Of a stretch of 64,000 nucleotides of DNA, positions 38,768 through 48,872 are shown piece by piece. The notes beneath the pieces were generated by a model. It saw nothing but the letters and a program-made list of their open reading frames with translations. It made no database searches and was not told the origin of the DNA. Within the stretch, counting starts at the first letter, position 1, and each line of letters begins with the position of its first letter. Source of the stretch: Vallitalea sp. Its GTDB lineage: Bacteria > Bacillota > Clostridia > Lachnospirales > Vallitaleaceae. The DNA is taken from the NCBI RefSeq assembly GCF_025211055.1, contig NZ_JAOARO010000057.1:220540-284539 (forward strand). Direction: 5' to 3'. Made by a program: the position numbers and the translations under genes.

Positions 38768-39550
38768 CTAAATCTTCTCCTTCATTTGTGTTACCACAAA
38801 AGAAGCTACATCATCAGCATACTTACCTGGTCCAAAACCAGCATCAAAACCTAATTCTTTTGCCAACTCATGCGTGATTCTTGGTCCACCACATACAAGT
38901 ATAATCTTATCTCTCAATCCCTCGGCTTCCAGTAATTCAACAAGATTAGTCAAATTAGCAATATGTATATTCTTTTGTGTTACTGTCTGTGAAATCAAAA
39001 GAACATCAGCTTTCAACTCTATAGCCCTCTTAATAAACTCCTCATTAGGTACTTGACTGCCAAGATTATAAGCATCAATCATATCATACCTCTCTAATCC
39101 ATAATGTCCAGCATAACCCTTCATATTCATAATCGCATCTATACCTACAGTATGAGCGTCAGTGCCTGTACTGGCTCCAATTATTACAACTTTTCTTTTG
39201 ATATGCTCTCTTATGTAATTATTAATCTCTTTCATATCCATAGTATCCACTTCAATACGCTCAACATGGATTTTGGTATAATCTACTCTATGACTCACAC
39301 CACCATATACAACATAAAAAGTAAACTCTTTATCTAAAGCATTATGGCAAACCACCGAAGGCTCTGCAATACCCATTTTCTTAGCCAGAATCTTAGCTGC
39401 TTCCATTCCATTTTCATCATCAACAACTGGTAATGTAAAACTTAACTGTACCTTACCATCATTCATTGTATCTCCATAGGGAGCTAACTTACATAGATCA
39501 AGGGTTGTATCATAATCCCTTTTCTCCATAGAATACAAACCACCACTCAT
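38768..39550 (-). CDS. kamE: Lysine 5,6-aminomutase, beta subunit
   Basis: A 260-aa small subunit of the B12- and PLP-dependent D-lysine/L-beta-lysine 5,6-aminomutase, which turns L-beta-lysine into 3,5-diaminohexanoate. The base-off cobalamin motif TDAHTVG places the cobalt-ligating His at 133, and the PLP lysine in NMKGYAG is 144. These match the numbers known for the Clostridium sticklandii enzyme, which supports the ATG at 39550 (AGGAG 8 bases upstream) over the GTG at 39559. It is the last gene of the lysine operon, 15 bases after kamD. Confidence 0.95.
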   Translation of the reverse strand: MSGGLYSMEKRDYDTTLDLCKLAPYGDTMNDGKVQLSFTLPVVDDENGMEAAKILAKKMGIAEPSVVCHNALDKEFTFYVVYGGVSHRVDYTKIHVERIEVDTMDMKEINNYIREHIKRKVVIIGASTGTDAHTVGIDAIMNMKGYAGHYGLERYDMIDAYNLGSQVPNEEFIKRAIELKADVLLISQTVTQKNIHIANLTNLVELLEAEGLRDKIILVCGGPRITHELAKELGFDAGFGPGKYADDVASFVVTQMKEKI

Positions 39551-39565
39551 ACATACCACTCCTAT

Positions 39566-41128
39566 CTATTTATCTAACATCAATTCAATGAAAGGATTAT
39601 AATATTCTCTATCCTTCATTATTACTCCATCTAATCCTTTACCACCATCTATAGGTCTCTTAACACCAGCAAATATGCCTTTTTCAAGAGTCTTAAAAAG
39701 TCCTTCTTTTTCTATTTCAAGCAACAGATCATTAGTTTTTCCAAGAACTTCTTTAGCTCTATTTTGAATAATGCCATCTTTTTTATAAGTTATCTCCTCT
39801 CCAAGAGAGTGCATGTTGTTAAAGATATATCTAGCATTTTCTATTGATAAAGCCCTATCTGCCATAAAAGGTGTATGTATGGCTTCTGTCAGCATACCTA
39901 ATAAATGTATCTTTTGATTGGTTAGAATTGAAACCATATTAAATAATGTGTTCTGAACATGCCCCTTGAAAATATTACCTGTCATAAATTTTGTTGGAGG
40001 CATATATTTCAACGGAGCTTTCGGAAAAATCTCTCTTGCCATTTGAGCTTGAGCAAGTTCCATCAAAAAACCATCTTTTAATTCAGGATTCATCTCAAAT
40101 GCATGACCAAGTCCCATTAATTCTTCTTTTAACCCTGCAAGCAAAGCAAATTGTTCATTGATGAATTGTGAAGCTAGAACAGTATGTGCTTCTTCAACTG
40201 CATCTGAAGTGGTTAGATAATTATCTTCGCCAGTATTGATAATTACACCTGCATAACCATTGATGATTCTGGAAAAGTGCTGGTCTATCATTGTTCTCTG
40301 CATATTAATATCCCTAAAAAGTATTCCATATAGAGCATCATTAAGCATTACATCCAATCTTTCAATAGCTCCCATTGCTGCTATTTCAGGCATACATAAT
40401 CCTGAACAATAATTACATAATCTTATATATCTCCCTAGTTCTATAGAAACCTCGTCTAGAGCTTCTCTCATTAAGCGAAAGTTTTCTTGTGTAGCATAAG
40501 TACCTCCAAATCCTTCTGTAGTTATTCCATATGGGACATAATCAAGAAGACTCTGCCCTGTTGTTCTTATGACAGCAATGATATCTGCTCCCTGCTTAGC
40601 TGCTGCTACAGCTTGAGTTATATCTTCATATATATTACCTGTAGCAACTATGACATATAGATAAGGTTCTGTCTTATCTCCAAATTCTTCTAATAACTTT
40701 TCACGTCTATTACTATTTTTTCTTATCTTTGCTACTGTTTCTTTTGCCGTCTTATCAAGTTCTAGTTTTATATCAAATATATCCCCCATTGGAATCTTGG
40801 TCAAATCAATTTCCTCATTTGCTACTTTTTCTGCTACCATTTGTGGTGTCATAGAATACTCTCGCATAGCATTACCTATGTAAATAGCTGCACCACTGGA
40901 TAATCCTTCTCCCTTTTTAATATTATCAACCACAACATTAGGAAGTGGAACCATATAGTCATTGACACCATCAATACCTAACAATCTACATACAGTTCTC
41001 TCTACAGAAACAGTCGTATGTCTTTCAATGAATTCTTGTGTATCCGTAGCAATGTTTCTTGCTGAGTTTCTACAATCATCTACTAACTCCATGTTAAGAT
41101 TTATTTTACTTTCCATCATACCCACCAA
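39566..41128 (-). CDS. kamD: Lysine 5,6-aminomutase, alpha subunit
   Basis: A large subunit of about 520 aa, usual for the family. It forms a TIM barrel that packs on KamE and holds the substrate and PLP site. Recognisable segments are TTGQSLLDYVPYG, CNYCSGLCMPEIAAMGA and the C-terminal KRPIDGGKGLDGV. The better start is the ATG at 41119 or 41116, 9-12 bases after GAAGG; the listed first codon is a TTG. It lies between kamC and kamE in the operon. Confidence 0.94.
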   Translation of the reverse strand: MVGMMESKINLNMELVDDCRNSARNIATDTQEFIERHTTVSVERTVCRLLGIDGVNDYMVPLPNVVVDNIKKGEGLSSGAAIYIGNAMREYSMTPQMVAEKVANEEIDLTKIPMGDIFDIKLELDKTAKETVAKIRKNSNRREKLLEEFGDKTEPYLYVIVATGNIYEDITQAVAAAKQGADIIAVIRTTGQSLLDYVPYGITTEGFGGTYATQENFRLMREALDEVSIELGRYIRLCNYCSGLCMPEIAAMGAIERLDVMLNDALYGILFRDINMQRTMIDQHFSRIINGYAGVIINTGEDNYLTTSDAVEEAHTVLASQFINEQFALLAGLKEELMGLGHAFEMNPELKDGFLMELAQAQMAREIFPKAPLKYMPPTKFMTGNIFKGHVQNTLFNMVSILTNQKIHLLGMLTEAIHTPFMADRALSIENARYIFNNMHSLGEEITYKKDGIIQNRAKEVLGKTNDLLLEIEKEGLFKTLEKGIFAGVKRPIDGGKGLDGVIMKDREYYNPFIELMLDK

Positions 41129-41151
41129 CCTTCTCTTAAAATAAATATTAC

Positions 41152-42645
41152 CTAAGAATTTTTTATCATTGCTTCTGTATAGTCTAATATTTTTTCATCA
41201 AGTCCTAATAGCTTAGCCACCTTAATGGCATCTTTTGGAACAGCACAATGCTCATCTACAATCTCTAATCTATAATCCATTTTTTCTTGAATAATGTGAG
41301 TGGAATCTTCTCTGTCTATATTAATTATATTTTTCAAATTGTTCTCATCAACATTTTTAAGTCCTACAACTTGATAATGTTTCATATCCTTATCAATAAT
41401 GCCATCATAATGTGTTGATATAAGACTTACCGTATTATAATCTTTAAGGAATCTACATAAAGAACTTAGTAGAATGACTCCTTCTCCTGGATTGGTTACT
41501 CTTGCGAATTCGTCTAATCCTATGAATCCATTACCTGTCTTAATATCTTTGATAGCTTCATTTATTTTGATTATCTCTGCACCAAAAGAACTAAGACCTT
41601 CACTTATTGACTGCATATCATCTGATATCAAGTATACGAAGTCCATCATAGCTACATAAGCTTCTTCTGCAAATACATAAAAACCCATTAAGGCTAATAA
41701 TAGATTAAGAACCATTGTTTTTATTGTAACACTCTTTCCTCCCATATTAGCTCCTGTAATGACTGTAACCCCTTTTTTCAAACTAATACTTACAGGTATA
41801 TAATCTTTATTGTTCTCTCTTAGATAATTTATCACTTTTGGATTTTTCATATCCTTAAAATATATATTGACTTCTTCCAGTATCTTAGGTTTTACAGCCA
41901 AATATTTTATTGCAATCCTGCCTTTTGCAATAAGCATATCCAATCTTCCTATTGCATCAATATTATGCTTTATATCATCTATATAATCATAAATTTTTTT
42001 ACTCAAACTTTTCTTTATGTTACTCTCTAACTTCTCTTCCTCAACTACCAAATCCAATCTTTCACTTTTTAGTGTTTTTATTCTCTCTTGATTTTCTTCC
42101 TTGAATATAAGTTTTTCTAACTGTATCTTCTTATTTCTAACCTCTTCAAGTTCTATGCTATAAGCATTATATATATAAAAAGTGTGAGAAGTCTTATTAT
42201 CTGGATTCAACAGTTTAATAGTACTTTTCATGGATTGAAATTTTATATCTATATCAAGACTAAGATTTTTATATGTACTCAACAACTTTTGTGTATTTAT
42301 TGCAAAACTCTTGATTTCAAACAATTCCACTTCATCTAGTATATAATTTCTGCTATATCTTCTAATAAGATTAGTTATATCCTTAAACTCCATCATAGTT
42401 CTTTCAATTTCACTATATACCTCTTTGTTTCTGTGAAAACTAGCAATGATTTTTTCAACATTGTCTAGTTCATTACGAAGTAAATTATATTCTTCTTTTC
42501 TATAGACCCTGATTTTTTTCTTGACAGCCATTCCATAGGGAGTATTGATAGATAATTTATTCAATACATAATTAAAACCAATCTCTTCCTTTATCTTATT
42601 ATCCAAATATTTTATTATAACCACCTCCCTAATATTTTTCATCAT
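41152..42645 (-). CDS. kamC: MutS-like ATPase of the lysine aminomutase operon
   Basis: A 497-aa protein with an N-terminal helical and coiled-coil part (about 60-270) and a C-terminal MutS-type ATPase with Walker A TGANMGGKS and Walker B FIGLDEFAR followed by the ST.HY motif. It lacks the mismatch-recognition domain. The equivalent genes in other lysine-fermentation operons are thought to help reactivate the B12 enzyme KamDE. The first ATG lies inside kamB; the strong GGGAGGTGG site at 42621-42629 points instead to AUA at 42618 or 42615, giving a start ending in KYLDNK. Confidence 0.82.
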   Translation of the reverse strand: MMKNIREVVIIKYLDNKIKEEIGFNYVLNKLSINTPYGMAVKKKIRVYRKEEYNLLRNELDNVEKIIASFHRNKEVYSEIERTMMEFKDITNLIRRYSRNYILDEVELFEIKSFAINTQKLLSTYKNLSLDIDIKFQSMKSTIKLLNPDNKTSHTFYIYNAYSIELEEVRNKKIQLEKLIFKEENQERIKTLKSERLDLVVEEEKLESNIKKSLSKKIYDYIDDIKHNIDAIGRLDMLIAKGRIAIKYLAVKPKILEEVNIYFKDMKNPKVINYLRENNKDYIPVSISLKKGVTVITGANMGGKSVTIKTMVLNLLLALMGFYVFAEEAYVAMMDFVYLISDDMQSISEGLSSFGAEIIKINEAIKDIKTGNGFIGLDEFARVTNPGEGVILLSSLCRFLKDYNTVSLISTHYDGIIDKDMKHYQVVGLKNVDENNLKNIINIDREDSTHIIQEKMDYRLEIVDEHCAVPKDAIKVAKLLGLDEKILDYTEAMIKNS

Positions 42646-43666
42646 CCATTACATTATAGACAGGTAAATTGATTTCACCACTAATTAATGACTTGAGTCT
42701 ATCTTTGTCAAATTCATAACCATATGGGGATACTGGATTAACAGTAACTCCTATTAGATTTATCCTATTCAATGCTTCAATCATTCCACCGCTTCTTAGA
42801 AATATATTATATACTTTTTCACTAACGAACATCTTAGTACCATCTTCAATAATAATTTTTATTTGTTTGTATAACTGTGTGCTTCCAATGATTCCTAGAA
42901 GTAATCTATCTGATATTATCCCTTTGATAACTACATATTTTGTATGTTCATTGATATTATTGACGATATCTCCTGATGCTTCTAATGCTGTTAGAATAGG
43001 AAGATTTCTTATACCATAATCCTTATCAATTAAACATACCTTGTAATCACGGTTTTTCTTTAATAGATTCAATAGATTGATATCTTCATTTTCTTTGATA
43101 GATAATAGATTCACTGTGTGTACAGTTTCATATACCACTTTGTTTATATCATTGCTGAGTGATGCACCAGTACATAATATGGTTCCATCAGTAATTGTTG
43201 GTGATGCAAATGTTTTTCTTGAAACGGCACCATCACATAATACATAATCACATCCATAATCTTTTAGTTTGATACAAATATCTTTCATGTAGATATTTAC
43301 TGAAGGTCCAGCTAATTCTATATAGCCATCGCTTAAGGACCTAATGATTATAATTTCTCCCATTGGTGTATCAATACCAGTAGTATCAACAATCTCCATA
43401 GTTACGTCACTATTCATGAGACATTTCTTGGCTGTTGCTACAAGAGTATTTTTACCAATGTATATTTTTGGCTTGTTAGTGCCTGTAACCATATCTTTTT
43501 CTTCTCCATCTCTTCCAATGGAGGTAAGGCCAAGGGTATATCTACCCCTAGCCTTGTTTATTATGAAATTTAATGTAGTTGTCTTTCCAACATTTTTATC
43601 CATACCAATAATTGATATGCTGTTATATTCAGTTAACCTTTGCAGTAATTTTTTCAAGGTGTCCAT
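42629..43666 (-). CDS. kamB: P-loop ATPase of the lysine aminomutase operon
   Basis: A 345-aa protein with a P-loop near the N-terminus (GMDKNVGKTTT, about residues 21-31) and a Walker B-like VDTTGID segment. Such KamB proteins always accompany KamC and the 5,6-aminomutase genes and are proposed, with KamC, to exchange damaged cobalamin or reactivate the enzyme. It overlaps kamA upstream by 38 bases and kamC downstream by 17, so translation is coupled. Confidence 0.82.
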   Translation of the reverse strand: MDTLKKLLQRLTEYNSISIIGMDKNVGKTTTLNFIINKARGRYTLGLTSIGRDGEEKDMVTGTNKPKIYIGKNTLVATAKKCLMNSDVTMEIVDTTGIDTPMGEIIIIRSLSDGYIELAGPSVNIYMKDICIKLKDYGCDYVLCDGAVSRKTFASPTITDGTILCTGASLSNDINKVVYETVHTVNLLSIKENEDINLLNLLKKNRDYKVCLIDKDYGIRNLPILTALEASGDIVNNINEHTKYVVIKGIISDRLLLGIIGSTQLYKQIKIIIEDGTKMFVSEKVYNIFLRSGGMIEALNRINLIGVTVNPVSPYGYEFDKDRLKSLISGEINLPVYNVMDDEKY

Positions 43667-44912
43667 ACCCTCTCATTTTTCTTTCCAGACCTTCTGGCTC
43701 TATCAATGATTTTTCATTATTAGATAATAATTCAGCCACCCCAACCATATGGGTTTCTTTTTCATGTCTGCATACCTCACAATTACATGCTGGTTCATAA
43801 TGGTTTGGTTCTTTATAAGTTGTTATAACTCCTTCAAAGTTTCTAAGAACAATCTTATTATGCCCTTGAGAAATAAGGTAATTAGGCATTACTGGTATTT
43901 TTCCGCCTCCACCAGGTGCATCAACAACAAAAGTAGGTACACAAAGTCCAGACGTATGTCCACGAAGACCTTCTATGATTTCAATACCTTTTGCTACAGA
44001 AGTCCTAAAATGTTCTATACCGACTGTAAGATCACATTGATATAAATAATATGGTTTTACTCTTATCTTAACCAATTCATTTACCAATTTTCTCATTACG
44101 AATACACAATCATTTACACCCTTAAGCAGAACTGATTGATTGCCAAGTGGAATTCCTGCATCTGCTAATTTTTCACATGCCTCTTTTGATTCTTTCGTAA
44201 TCTCATTAGGATGGTTGAAATGTGTATTAATATATATTGGATGATATTTCTTTAACATACCTACAAGATTATCTGTTATTCTCTGAGGCAAAACAACAGG
44301 TGTCCTAGTACCTATTCTGATTATCTCTACATGAGGAATTTCTCGTAATTTCTTTATTATGGATTCTAGTTTGTCATCTGATAATAATAGGGCATCTCCA
44401 CCAGATAACAATACATCTCTAACAACTGGTGTATTAGCAATATATTCTATGGCTGTATTTATCCTATTCATTGGCAGTTCTTTATCTGTATGTCCTGCAA
44501 ATCTTCTACGAGTGCAGTGCCTACAATACATAGAACATTGATCAGTTACTAAAAACAACACTCTATCAGGATATCGATGAACCAACCCGGGCACAGGTGA
44601 GTGTGCATCTTCTGATAGGGGGTCAATGAAGTCAACCGTTGATGTGTGTAATTCTAAGCTATTAGGTACAGCTTGTTTTCGGATAGGGTCATTTTCATCA
44701 TTCTTATCGATAAGGGATAAGTAGTATGGTGTAATGGCCATCCTTAGTGATTGCAAGCATTTTTTGATTCCTTCTTCTTCTGATTCATTAAGTGGTAAAT
44801 ATTTTTTTAACTCTTCAACATTTCTTATCCTGTTTTTTATCTGCCACTTCCAATCATTCCAATCGTTATCACTAACATTATTATAATAATCATACCTTCT
44901 GCTTTTTTCCAT
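43629..44912 (-). CDS. kamA: Lysine 2,3-aminomutase
   Basis: A radical SAM, PLP-dependent enzyme of about 427 aa that converts L-lysine to L-beta-lysine, the first step of the pathway. The 4Fe-4S motif CSMYCRHC, then TRRRFAG, SGGDALLL, the substrate-contact region HFNHPNE and the C-terminal zinc-binding Cys cluster (CNCEVC) are present. The ATG at 44912 follows GGGGTG; a GTG four codons earlier is less likely. It sits between kdd and kamB. Confidence 0.95.
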   Translation of the reverse strand: MEKSRRYDYYNNVSDNDWNDWKWQIKNRIRNVEELKKYLPLNESEEEGIKKCLQSLRMAITPYYLSLIDKNDENDPIRKQAVPNSLELHTSTVDFIDPLSEDAHSPVPGLVHRYPDRVLFLVTDQCSMYCRHCTRRRFAGHTDKELPMNRINTAIEYIANTPVVRDVLLSGGDALLLSDDKLESIIKKLREIPHVEIIRIGTRTPVVLPQRITDNLVGMLKKYHPIYINTHFNHPNEITKESKEACEKLADAGIPLGNQSVLLKGVNDCVFVMRKLVNELVKIRVKPYYLYQCDLTVGIEHFRTSVAKGIEIIEGLRGHTSGLCVPTFVVDAPGGGGKIPVMPNYLISQGHNKIVLRNFEGVITTYKEPNHYEPACNCEVCRHEKETHMVGVAELLSNNEKSLIEPEGLERKMRGYGHLEKITAKVN

Positions 44913-44942
44913 TTTACACCCCACAAAATTTCCTTCCTATAA

Positions 44943-45977
44943 TTAGTTTAAATACATTTTTTCAAAGATATCTCTGATTATTTTACTTTCTCTAACATCT
45001 TCTAGTGTAATATCAGCATGATCCTTAGAATATCCATTTCCAATAATCATGTTAACGTCTTTTCCAATACCTTCTGCTCCAAGTGCAGCTTTTGTGAAGC
45101 TTGTAGCCATTGAAAAGAAATATACTATTCCTTCTTCTCTTACAGGAAGTATTGTTGACATCTCAGTATTTGGGATATTAACGCAGTTTATTGCAACATC
45201 AATTTCTTTTCCATCAGTTACTTTCATAACTTCTTCTAATACTTTTGTAGGATTAGTAGCATCAGCAAGGATGATATCATGACAGAATCCTGTTTCTTCC
45301 AAAAATTTTTTCTTGCTTTCACTTCTAACCATACCTATTACTTTACCATTTTCGCCTACTTGTTTTCTTGCTTCGTAACAGCATAATAAACCTGATTTTC
45401 CATTAGCTCCTAATACAAGAACTGTTTGATCCTTTTTAACTAGTTTTCTAGTTTGAGCTGGTGCTCCTGCTACATCAAGTGCTGCAAGTGCTAATGTTTC
45501 TTCCATATCATTAGGAAGCTTAGCATATATACCGCTTTCAAATAAAATAGCAGTACCTTTTACTTCTACACGGTCAATGTCCATCTTAATATCCAATATT
45601 TCATCTATTTTAAGTGGAGTAAGCGTAAGTGATACCAATGAAGCTATTTTATCAGAGACTTTCAAGTCTCTGTCTTCTAAGTCGCTTCCCATTTCTTTGA
45701 TTGTACCTATTAGCATACCACCAGAACCAGTTACTGGATTCTGCATTTTACCTCTTTTAGCAACAATCTCCATTATCATAGCTTTCATTTTTTCTTTGTC
45801 TTTATTACAAACCTCTTTTATTTGAGTGAAACTCGCTGAATCTATGTTTAGTGCTTGGATATCAATAAGCATTTCATTATCATATATTTTCATATCGTTA
45901 GATATTTTCTGTGCAGCTTGTGGTAATACTCCTTTTGGCTCTATAACTCTATGTGTCCCGTATTTGCAACCTCTCAT
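44943..45977 (-). CDS. kdd: L-erythro-3,5-diaminohexanoate dehydrogenase
   Basis: A 344-aa NAD(P)-dependent enzyme that oxidatively deaminates 3,5-diaminohexanoate to 3-keto-5-aminohexanoate. The family-typical N-terminus (KYGTHRVIEPKGVLPQAA) and a Rossmann motif VLGANGKSGLLCCYEA (about 190-205) are visible. In the operon it follows atoA and precedes kamA, matching the intermediate step of the pathway. Confidence 0.94.
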   Translation of the reverse strand: MRGCKYGTHRVIEPKGVLPQAAQKISNDMKIYDNEMLIDIQALNIDSASFTQIKEVCNKDKEKMKAMIMEIVAKRGKMQNPVTGSGGMLIGTIKEMGSDLEDRDLKVSDKIASLVSLTLTPLKIDEILDIKMDIDRVEVKGTAILFESGIYAKLPNDMEETLALAALDVAGAPAQTRKLVKKDQTVLVLGANGKSGLLCCYEARKQVGENGKVIGMVRSESKKKFLEETGFCHDIILADATNPTKVLEEVMKVTDGKEIDVAINCVNIPNTEMSTILPVREEGIVYFFSMATSFTKAALGAEGIGKDVNMIIGNGYSKDHADITLEDVRESKIIRDIFEKMYLN

Positions 45978-46086
45978 AATTTAATCAATCCTTTCAAAAT
46001 AATATATTTATCAAAATTTTACTCTAAATTATCAACCGAAACATTGTATCAATATATAAATAACCCATAAAAATCTTATTAACTAC

Positions 46087-46764
46087 TTACACTTTCATCA
46101 CTTGTAAATTATCATCAATAATAAGTTCACAAGCTGTTAAAGCTTTTATTTCTTCTATTGTTGTATCTTTATTTATTTCTTTTAACACTATTCCTTTGTC
46201 AGTTACTTCCATTACTCCAAGCTCTGTTACTATAAGGTCTATGACTCCTTTTGCTGTTAATGGTAATGTGCACTTATCTAATATCTTAGGTTTACCTTTT
46301 GCAGTATGAAGCATAGCTATTATTACTTTCTTAGCACCTGTGACAAGGTCCATAGCTCCGCCCATACCTGGAACCAATTTTCCTGGTATAATCCAGCTTG
46401 CAAGATTACCCATCTTATCAACTTCAAGTGCTCCAAGAACAGTGAGATCCACGTGTCCTCCTCTTATAAGACCAAATGACAAACTAGTATCAAAAAAAGC
46501 TCCATCAGGTAATATACTCACGTATCCTCCGCCAGCATTTATAATGTCTTTGTTTTCATTTTCCTCAGGAGATAATTTACCCATGCCTGTCATACCATTT
46601 TCTGATTGAAAACTTACCTCTATGCCTTCTGGAATATAATTGGCTGTTTTTGTTGGAAGACCAATACCCAGATTAACTAGCTGACAACTCTTAAGTTCTT
46701 TTGCCACTCTCTTAGCAATTATTTCTTTACCTAACTTTTTATCTATCAAAAAATCCACCCCCAT
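46087..46764 (-). CDS. atoA: Butyrate/acetoacetate CoA-transferase, beta subunit
   Basis: A subunit of about 220 aa carrying the catalytic glutamate in SENGMTGMG (about residue 55 of the listed frame). With AtoD it transfers CoA to or from acetoacetate, the keto product of lysine cleavage. GGGGGTGG just before a TTG at 46749 suggests that TTG, not the ATG at 46764, as the true start. It follows atoD with no gap. Confidence 0.93.
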   Translation of the reverse strand: MGVDFLIDKKLGKEIIAKRVAKELKSCQLVNLGIGLPTKTANYIPEGIEVSFQSENGMTGMGKLSPEENENKDIINAGGGYVSILPDGAFFDTSLSFGLIRGGHVDLTVLGALEVDKMGNLASWIIPGKLVPGMGGAMDLVTGAKKVIIAMLHTAKGKPKILDKCTLPLTAKGVIDLIVTELGVMEVTDKGIVLKEINKDTTIEEIKALTACELIIDDNLQVMKV

Positions 46765-46765
46765 C

Positions 46766-47410
46766 TTAGTTAATTATGTAGTCAATCACAACACCTGGTG
46801 TTATAATACTTTCTTTATCAAGTTCTCCTGACTCAACTAATTCTTCTGCTTCTACTATAACAGTATCAGCTGCCATAGCCATCATGGGATTAAAGTTTCT
46901 TGTAGTTCCTTTATAAATTGTATTGCCGAATTTATCAACAACACTTCCTCGAATAATTGCTAAATCAGCTCTTAGAGGCATTTCAAGTAAATAATTCTTA
47001 TCCTTAACTTTTATAATTTCTTTACCTTCTTCAACTAAAGTACCCACACCTGTAGGAGTAAGAACTCCACCTAATCCAAATCCACCTGCTCGTATTCTCT
47101 CTATAAGAGTTCCTTGTGGTGACAACTCTACTTCTAGCTCGCCACTATTCATTAATTCTCCAGTGACAGGATTAGTTCCAATATGTGATGTTATTACTTT
47201 TTTAACCTGTCTATTAACTATTAACCTACCTACCCCTTTATCTTCATAACTAGTATCATTACCAATTATTGTAAGATCTCTGATACCCATTTCAATTATT
47301 AAGTCAATAATTGTTTCTGGGGTACCACATCCTAAGAAACCACCTACCATAATGACTGAACCATCTTTTAACAAAGGCTTTAAATCATCTTTGCTAACTA
47401 ATTTATTCAC
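46766..47410 (-). CDS. atoD: Butyrate/acetoacetate CoA-transferase, alpha subunit
   Basis: A 214-aa alpha subunit of the two-subunit CoA-transferase family 1. Visible are the glycine loop [11 protein letters not shown], the TSHIGTNP segment and [16 protein letters not shown]. It pairs with the beta subunit encoded immediately downstream to charge acetoacetate with CoA. In the lysine operon it follows kce, whose product is acetoacetate. Confidence 0.93.
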   Translation of the reverse strand: MNKLVSKDDLKPLLKDGSVIMVGGFLGCGTPETIIDLIIEMGIRDLTIIGNDTSYEDKGVGRLIVNRQVKKVITSHIGTNPVTGELMNSGELEVELSPQGTLIERIRAGGFGLGGVLTPTGVGTLVEEGKEIIKVKDKNYLLEMPLRADLAIIRGSVVDKFGNTIYKGTTRNFNPMMAMAADTVIVEAEELVESGELDKESIITPGVVIDYIIN

Positions 47411-47463
47411 CTTTTCACCTCTTTTAAAATATTATTTATATAAACCTTCTCCTTGTTTGACTC

Positions 47464-48282
47464 TTAAACTATACCTAATATTTTTCTTGCTTCATCTGGA
47501 GTTGCAATTTCTCTTCCAAGTTCTTTTGCCAACGTCACTGCTTTTTCCACAAGTTCTCCATTGGAATTTGCTAAAACACCTTTTTTCATGTAAATATTAT
47601 CCTCATAACCTACTCTGACGTGTCCACCCATAATAATACTTATTGCAGCCATATTGAATTCATTTCGCCCTATACCAGTTACTGTATAAGTTGCATCATC
47701 TGGAATACTGTCCACTAAGTATATTAGATCTCTAGGTGTTGCGGCTATTCCTCCGTTAACTCCTAATACAAAGTTAAAATGGAGTGGCGCTTTTAGAATA
47801 CCTTTTTGGTATAATCTAAGTGCCATATCAACCATACCTTTGTCAAAAACCTCTATTTCAGGCTTTATACCTAGACCATAGATTTTTTCTGAAAACTCTA
47901 TTATTGTGTTTTCAGTGTTAACAAAAATATCGTCACCACCAAAATTACAAGTTCCACAATCAAGTGTTGCCATCTCTGGATCAAGATATATTGGCTGTAA
48001 TCTCTCTTCATTTGTCATCCCAACTGCCCCACCCGTGGATGGTTGAATGATTACATCTTTACATTTTTCTTTTATTCCATCTATACATTCTTTGAATCTA
48101 TTTTTATCTTGTGTAGGAGTTCCATCATCTTCTCTTACATGTAGATGAATGATACTTGCTCCAGCTTTATAAGCTTTTTCAGCTTCACTGACAATTTCAT
48201 CCACAGTATAAGGTACAGTAGGATTATGTTCCTTAGTAACTTCTGCTCCGCAAATAGCTGCTGTAATTATTAATTTTTCCAT
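47464..48282 (-). CDS. kce: 3-keto-5-aminohexanoate cleavage enzyme
   Basis: A 272-aa TIM-barrel enzyme of the BKACE family. It reacts 3-keto-5-aminohexanoate with acetyl-CoA to give acetoacetate and 3-aminobutyryl-CoA. The zinc-binding histidines H46 and H48 (IHLHVRE) are in place, together with QPSTGGAVGMTNEERL and the C-terminal GGHVRVGYEDN with the third ligand glutamate. It lies 10 bases after kal. Confidence 0.95.
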   Translation of the reverse strand: MEKLIITAAICGAEVTKEHNPTVPYTVDEIVSEAEKAYKAGASIIHLHVREDDGTPTQDKNRFKECIDGIKEKCKDVIIQPSTGGAVGMTNEERLQPIYLDPEMATLDCGTCNFGGDDIFVNTENTIIEFSEKIYGLGIKPEIEVFDKGMVDMALRLYQKGILKAPLHFNFVLGVNGGIAATPRDLIYLVDSIPDDATYTVTGIGRNEFNMAAISIIMGGHVRVGYEDNIYMKKGVLANSNGELVEKAVTLAKELGREIATPDEARKILGIV

Positions 48283-48292
48283 AACTACTTAC

Positions 48293-48673
48293 CTACTTTC
48301 TTTGTTTGTCCTTAGGAACTACACATGTTCCACTAGCCTTGCATACTACAATAGTCTCTTCCATAACCTCAGCCGCTGAGTCATTTATATCTGGTCTTTG
48401 TCTTATAACTTTTCTTGCTTCAAATACCATTTTTCTTGAAGTGTTTCCAAAACCAGTAATCTGTCCTTCGCATTCTATGTAATCACCTGCATATACAGGA
48501 GCTATGAATTCAATATTGTCATATGCTTTGAATAATCCTTCATCCCCATCATTTATAATCAATAATTCTGTTGCTACATCACCAAAAAGTTGTAAAATCT
48601 TAGCTCCATCAACTAGATTTCCCCCATAATGAGCGTCATGACAACTCATTCTTAATCTTATTAATGATTTCAT
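48293..48673 (-). CDS. kal: 3-aminobutyryl-CoA ammonia-lyase
   Basis: A 126-aa hot-dog-fold enzyme that removes ammonia from 3-aminobutyryl-CoA to give crotonyl-CoA, the entry to butyrate formation. The N-terminal [17 protein letters not shown] and the hot-dog helix and sheet pattern are typical. It is the first gene of the lysine operon. AAAGGAG precedes its ATG, and a riboswitch leader of about 380 bases lies upstream. Confidence 0.92.
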   Translation of the reverse strand: MKSLIRLRMSCHDAHYGGNLVDGAKILQLFGDVATELLIINDGDEGLFKAYDNIEFIAPVYAGDYIECEGQITGFGNTSRKMVFEARKVIRQRPDINDSAAEVMEETIVVCKASGTCVVPKDKQRK

Positions 48674-48786
48674 CTACCTAACTCCTTTCTTCCAAACGCA
48701 AGGTACTCCTAAGTAATAACCTTAAAATGTTTTTATCAACTCCCTTTACTCAATTTCACACCCTAAATCCAGTCATATAACGCAAG

Positions 48787-48872
48787 AAAAGCACTGAAAA
48801 TAAGATTTCAATGCTTTTGGTTAATAAAAGCTATTTATGTAATGAAATCTTATTTTCAATACATAAATAGCT
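48787..48872 (-). terminator. Expression platform of lysine riboswitch: alternative hairpins
   Basis: Three overlapping stems on the minus strand. (a) AGCTATTTATGTA / TACATAAATAGCT (48872-48829), whose 5' arm includes the P1 3' strand and which is followed by TTTATT. (b) A perfect 15-bp stem, 48857-48843 with 48810-48796, whose 5' arm lies in the loop of (a). (c) AAAAGCATTGAAA with a near-complement (48818-48787). Stem (a) excludes both P1 and (b), and (b) excludes (c). The simplest reading is that lysine-bound aptamer blocks stem (a) and allows transcription. The opposite reading, with (b) or (c) as terminator, cannot be excluded. Confidence 0.65.
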
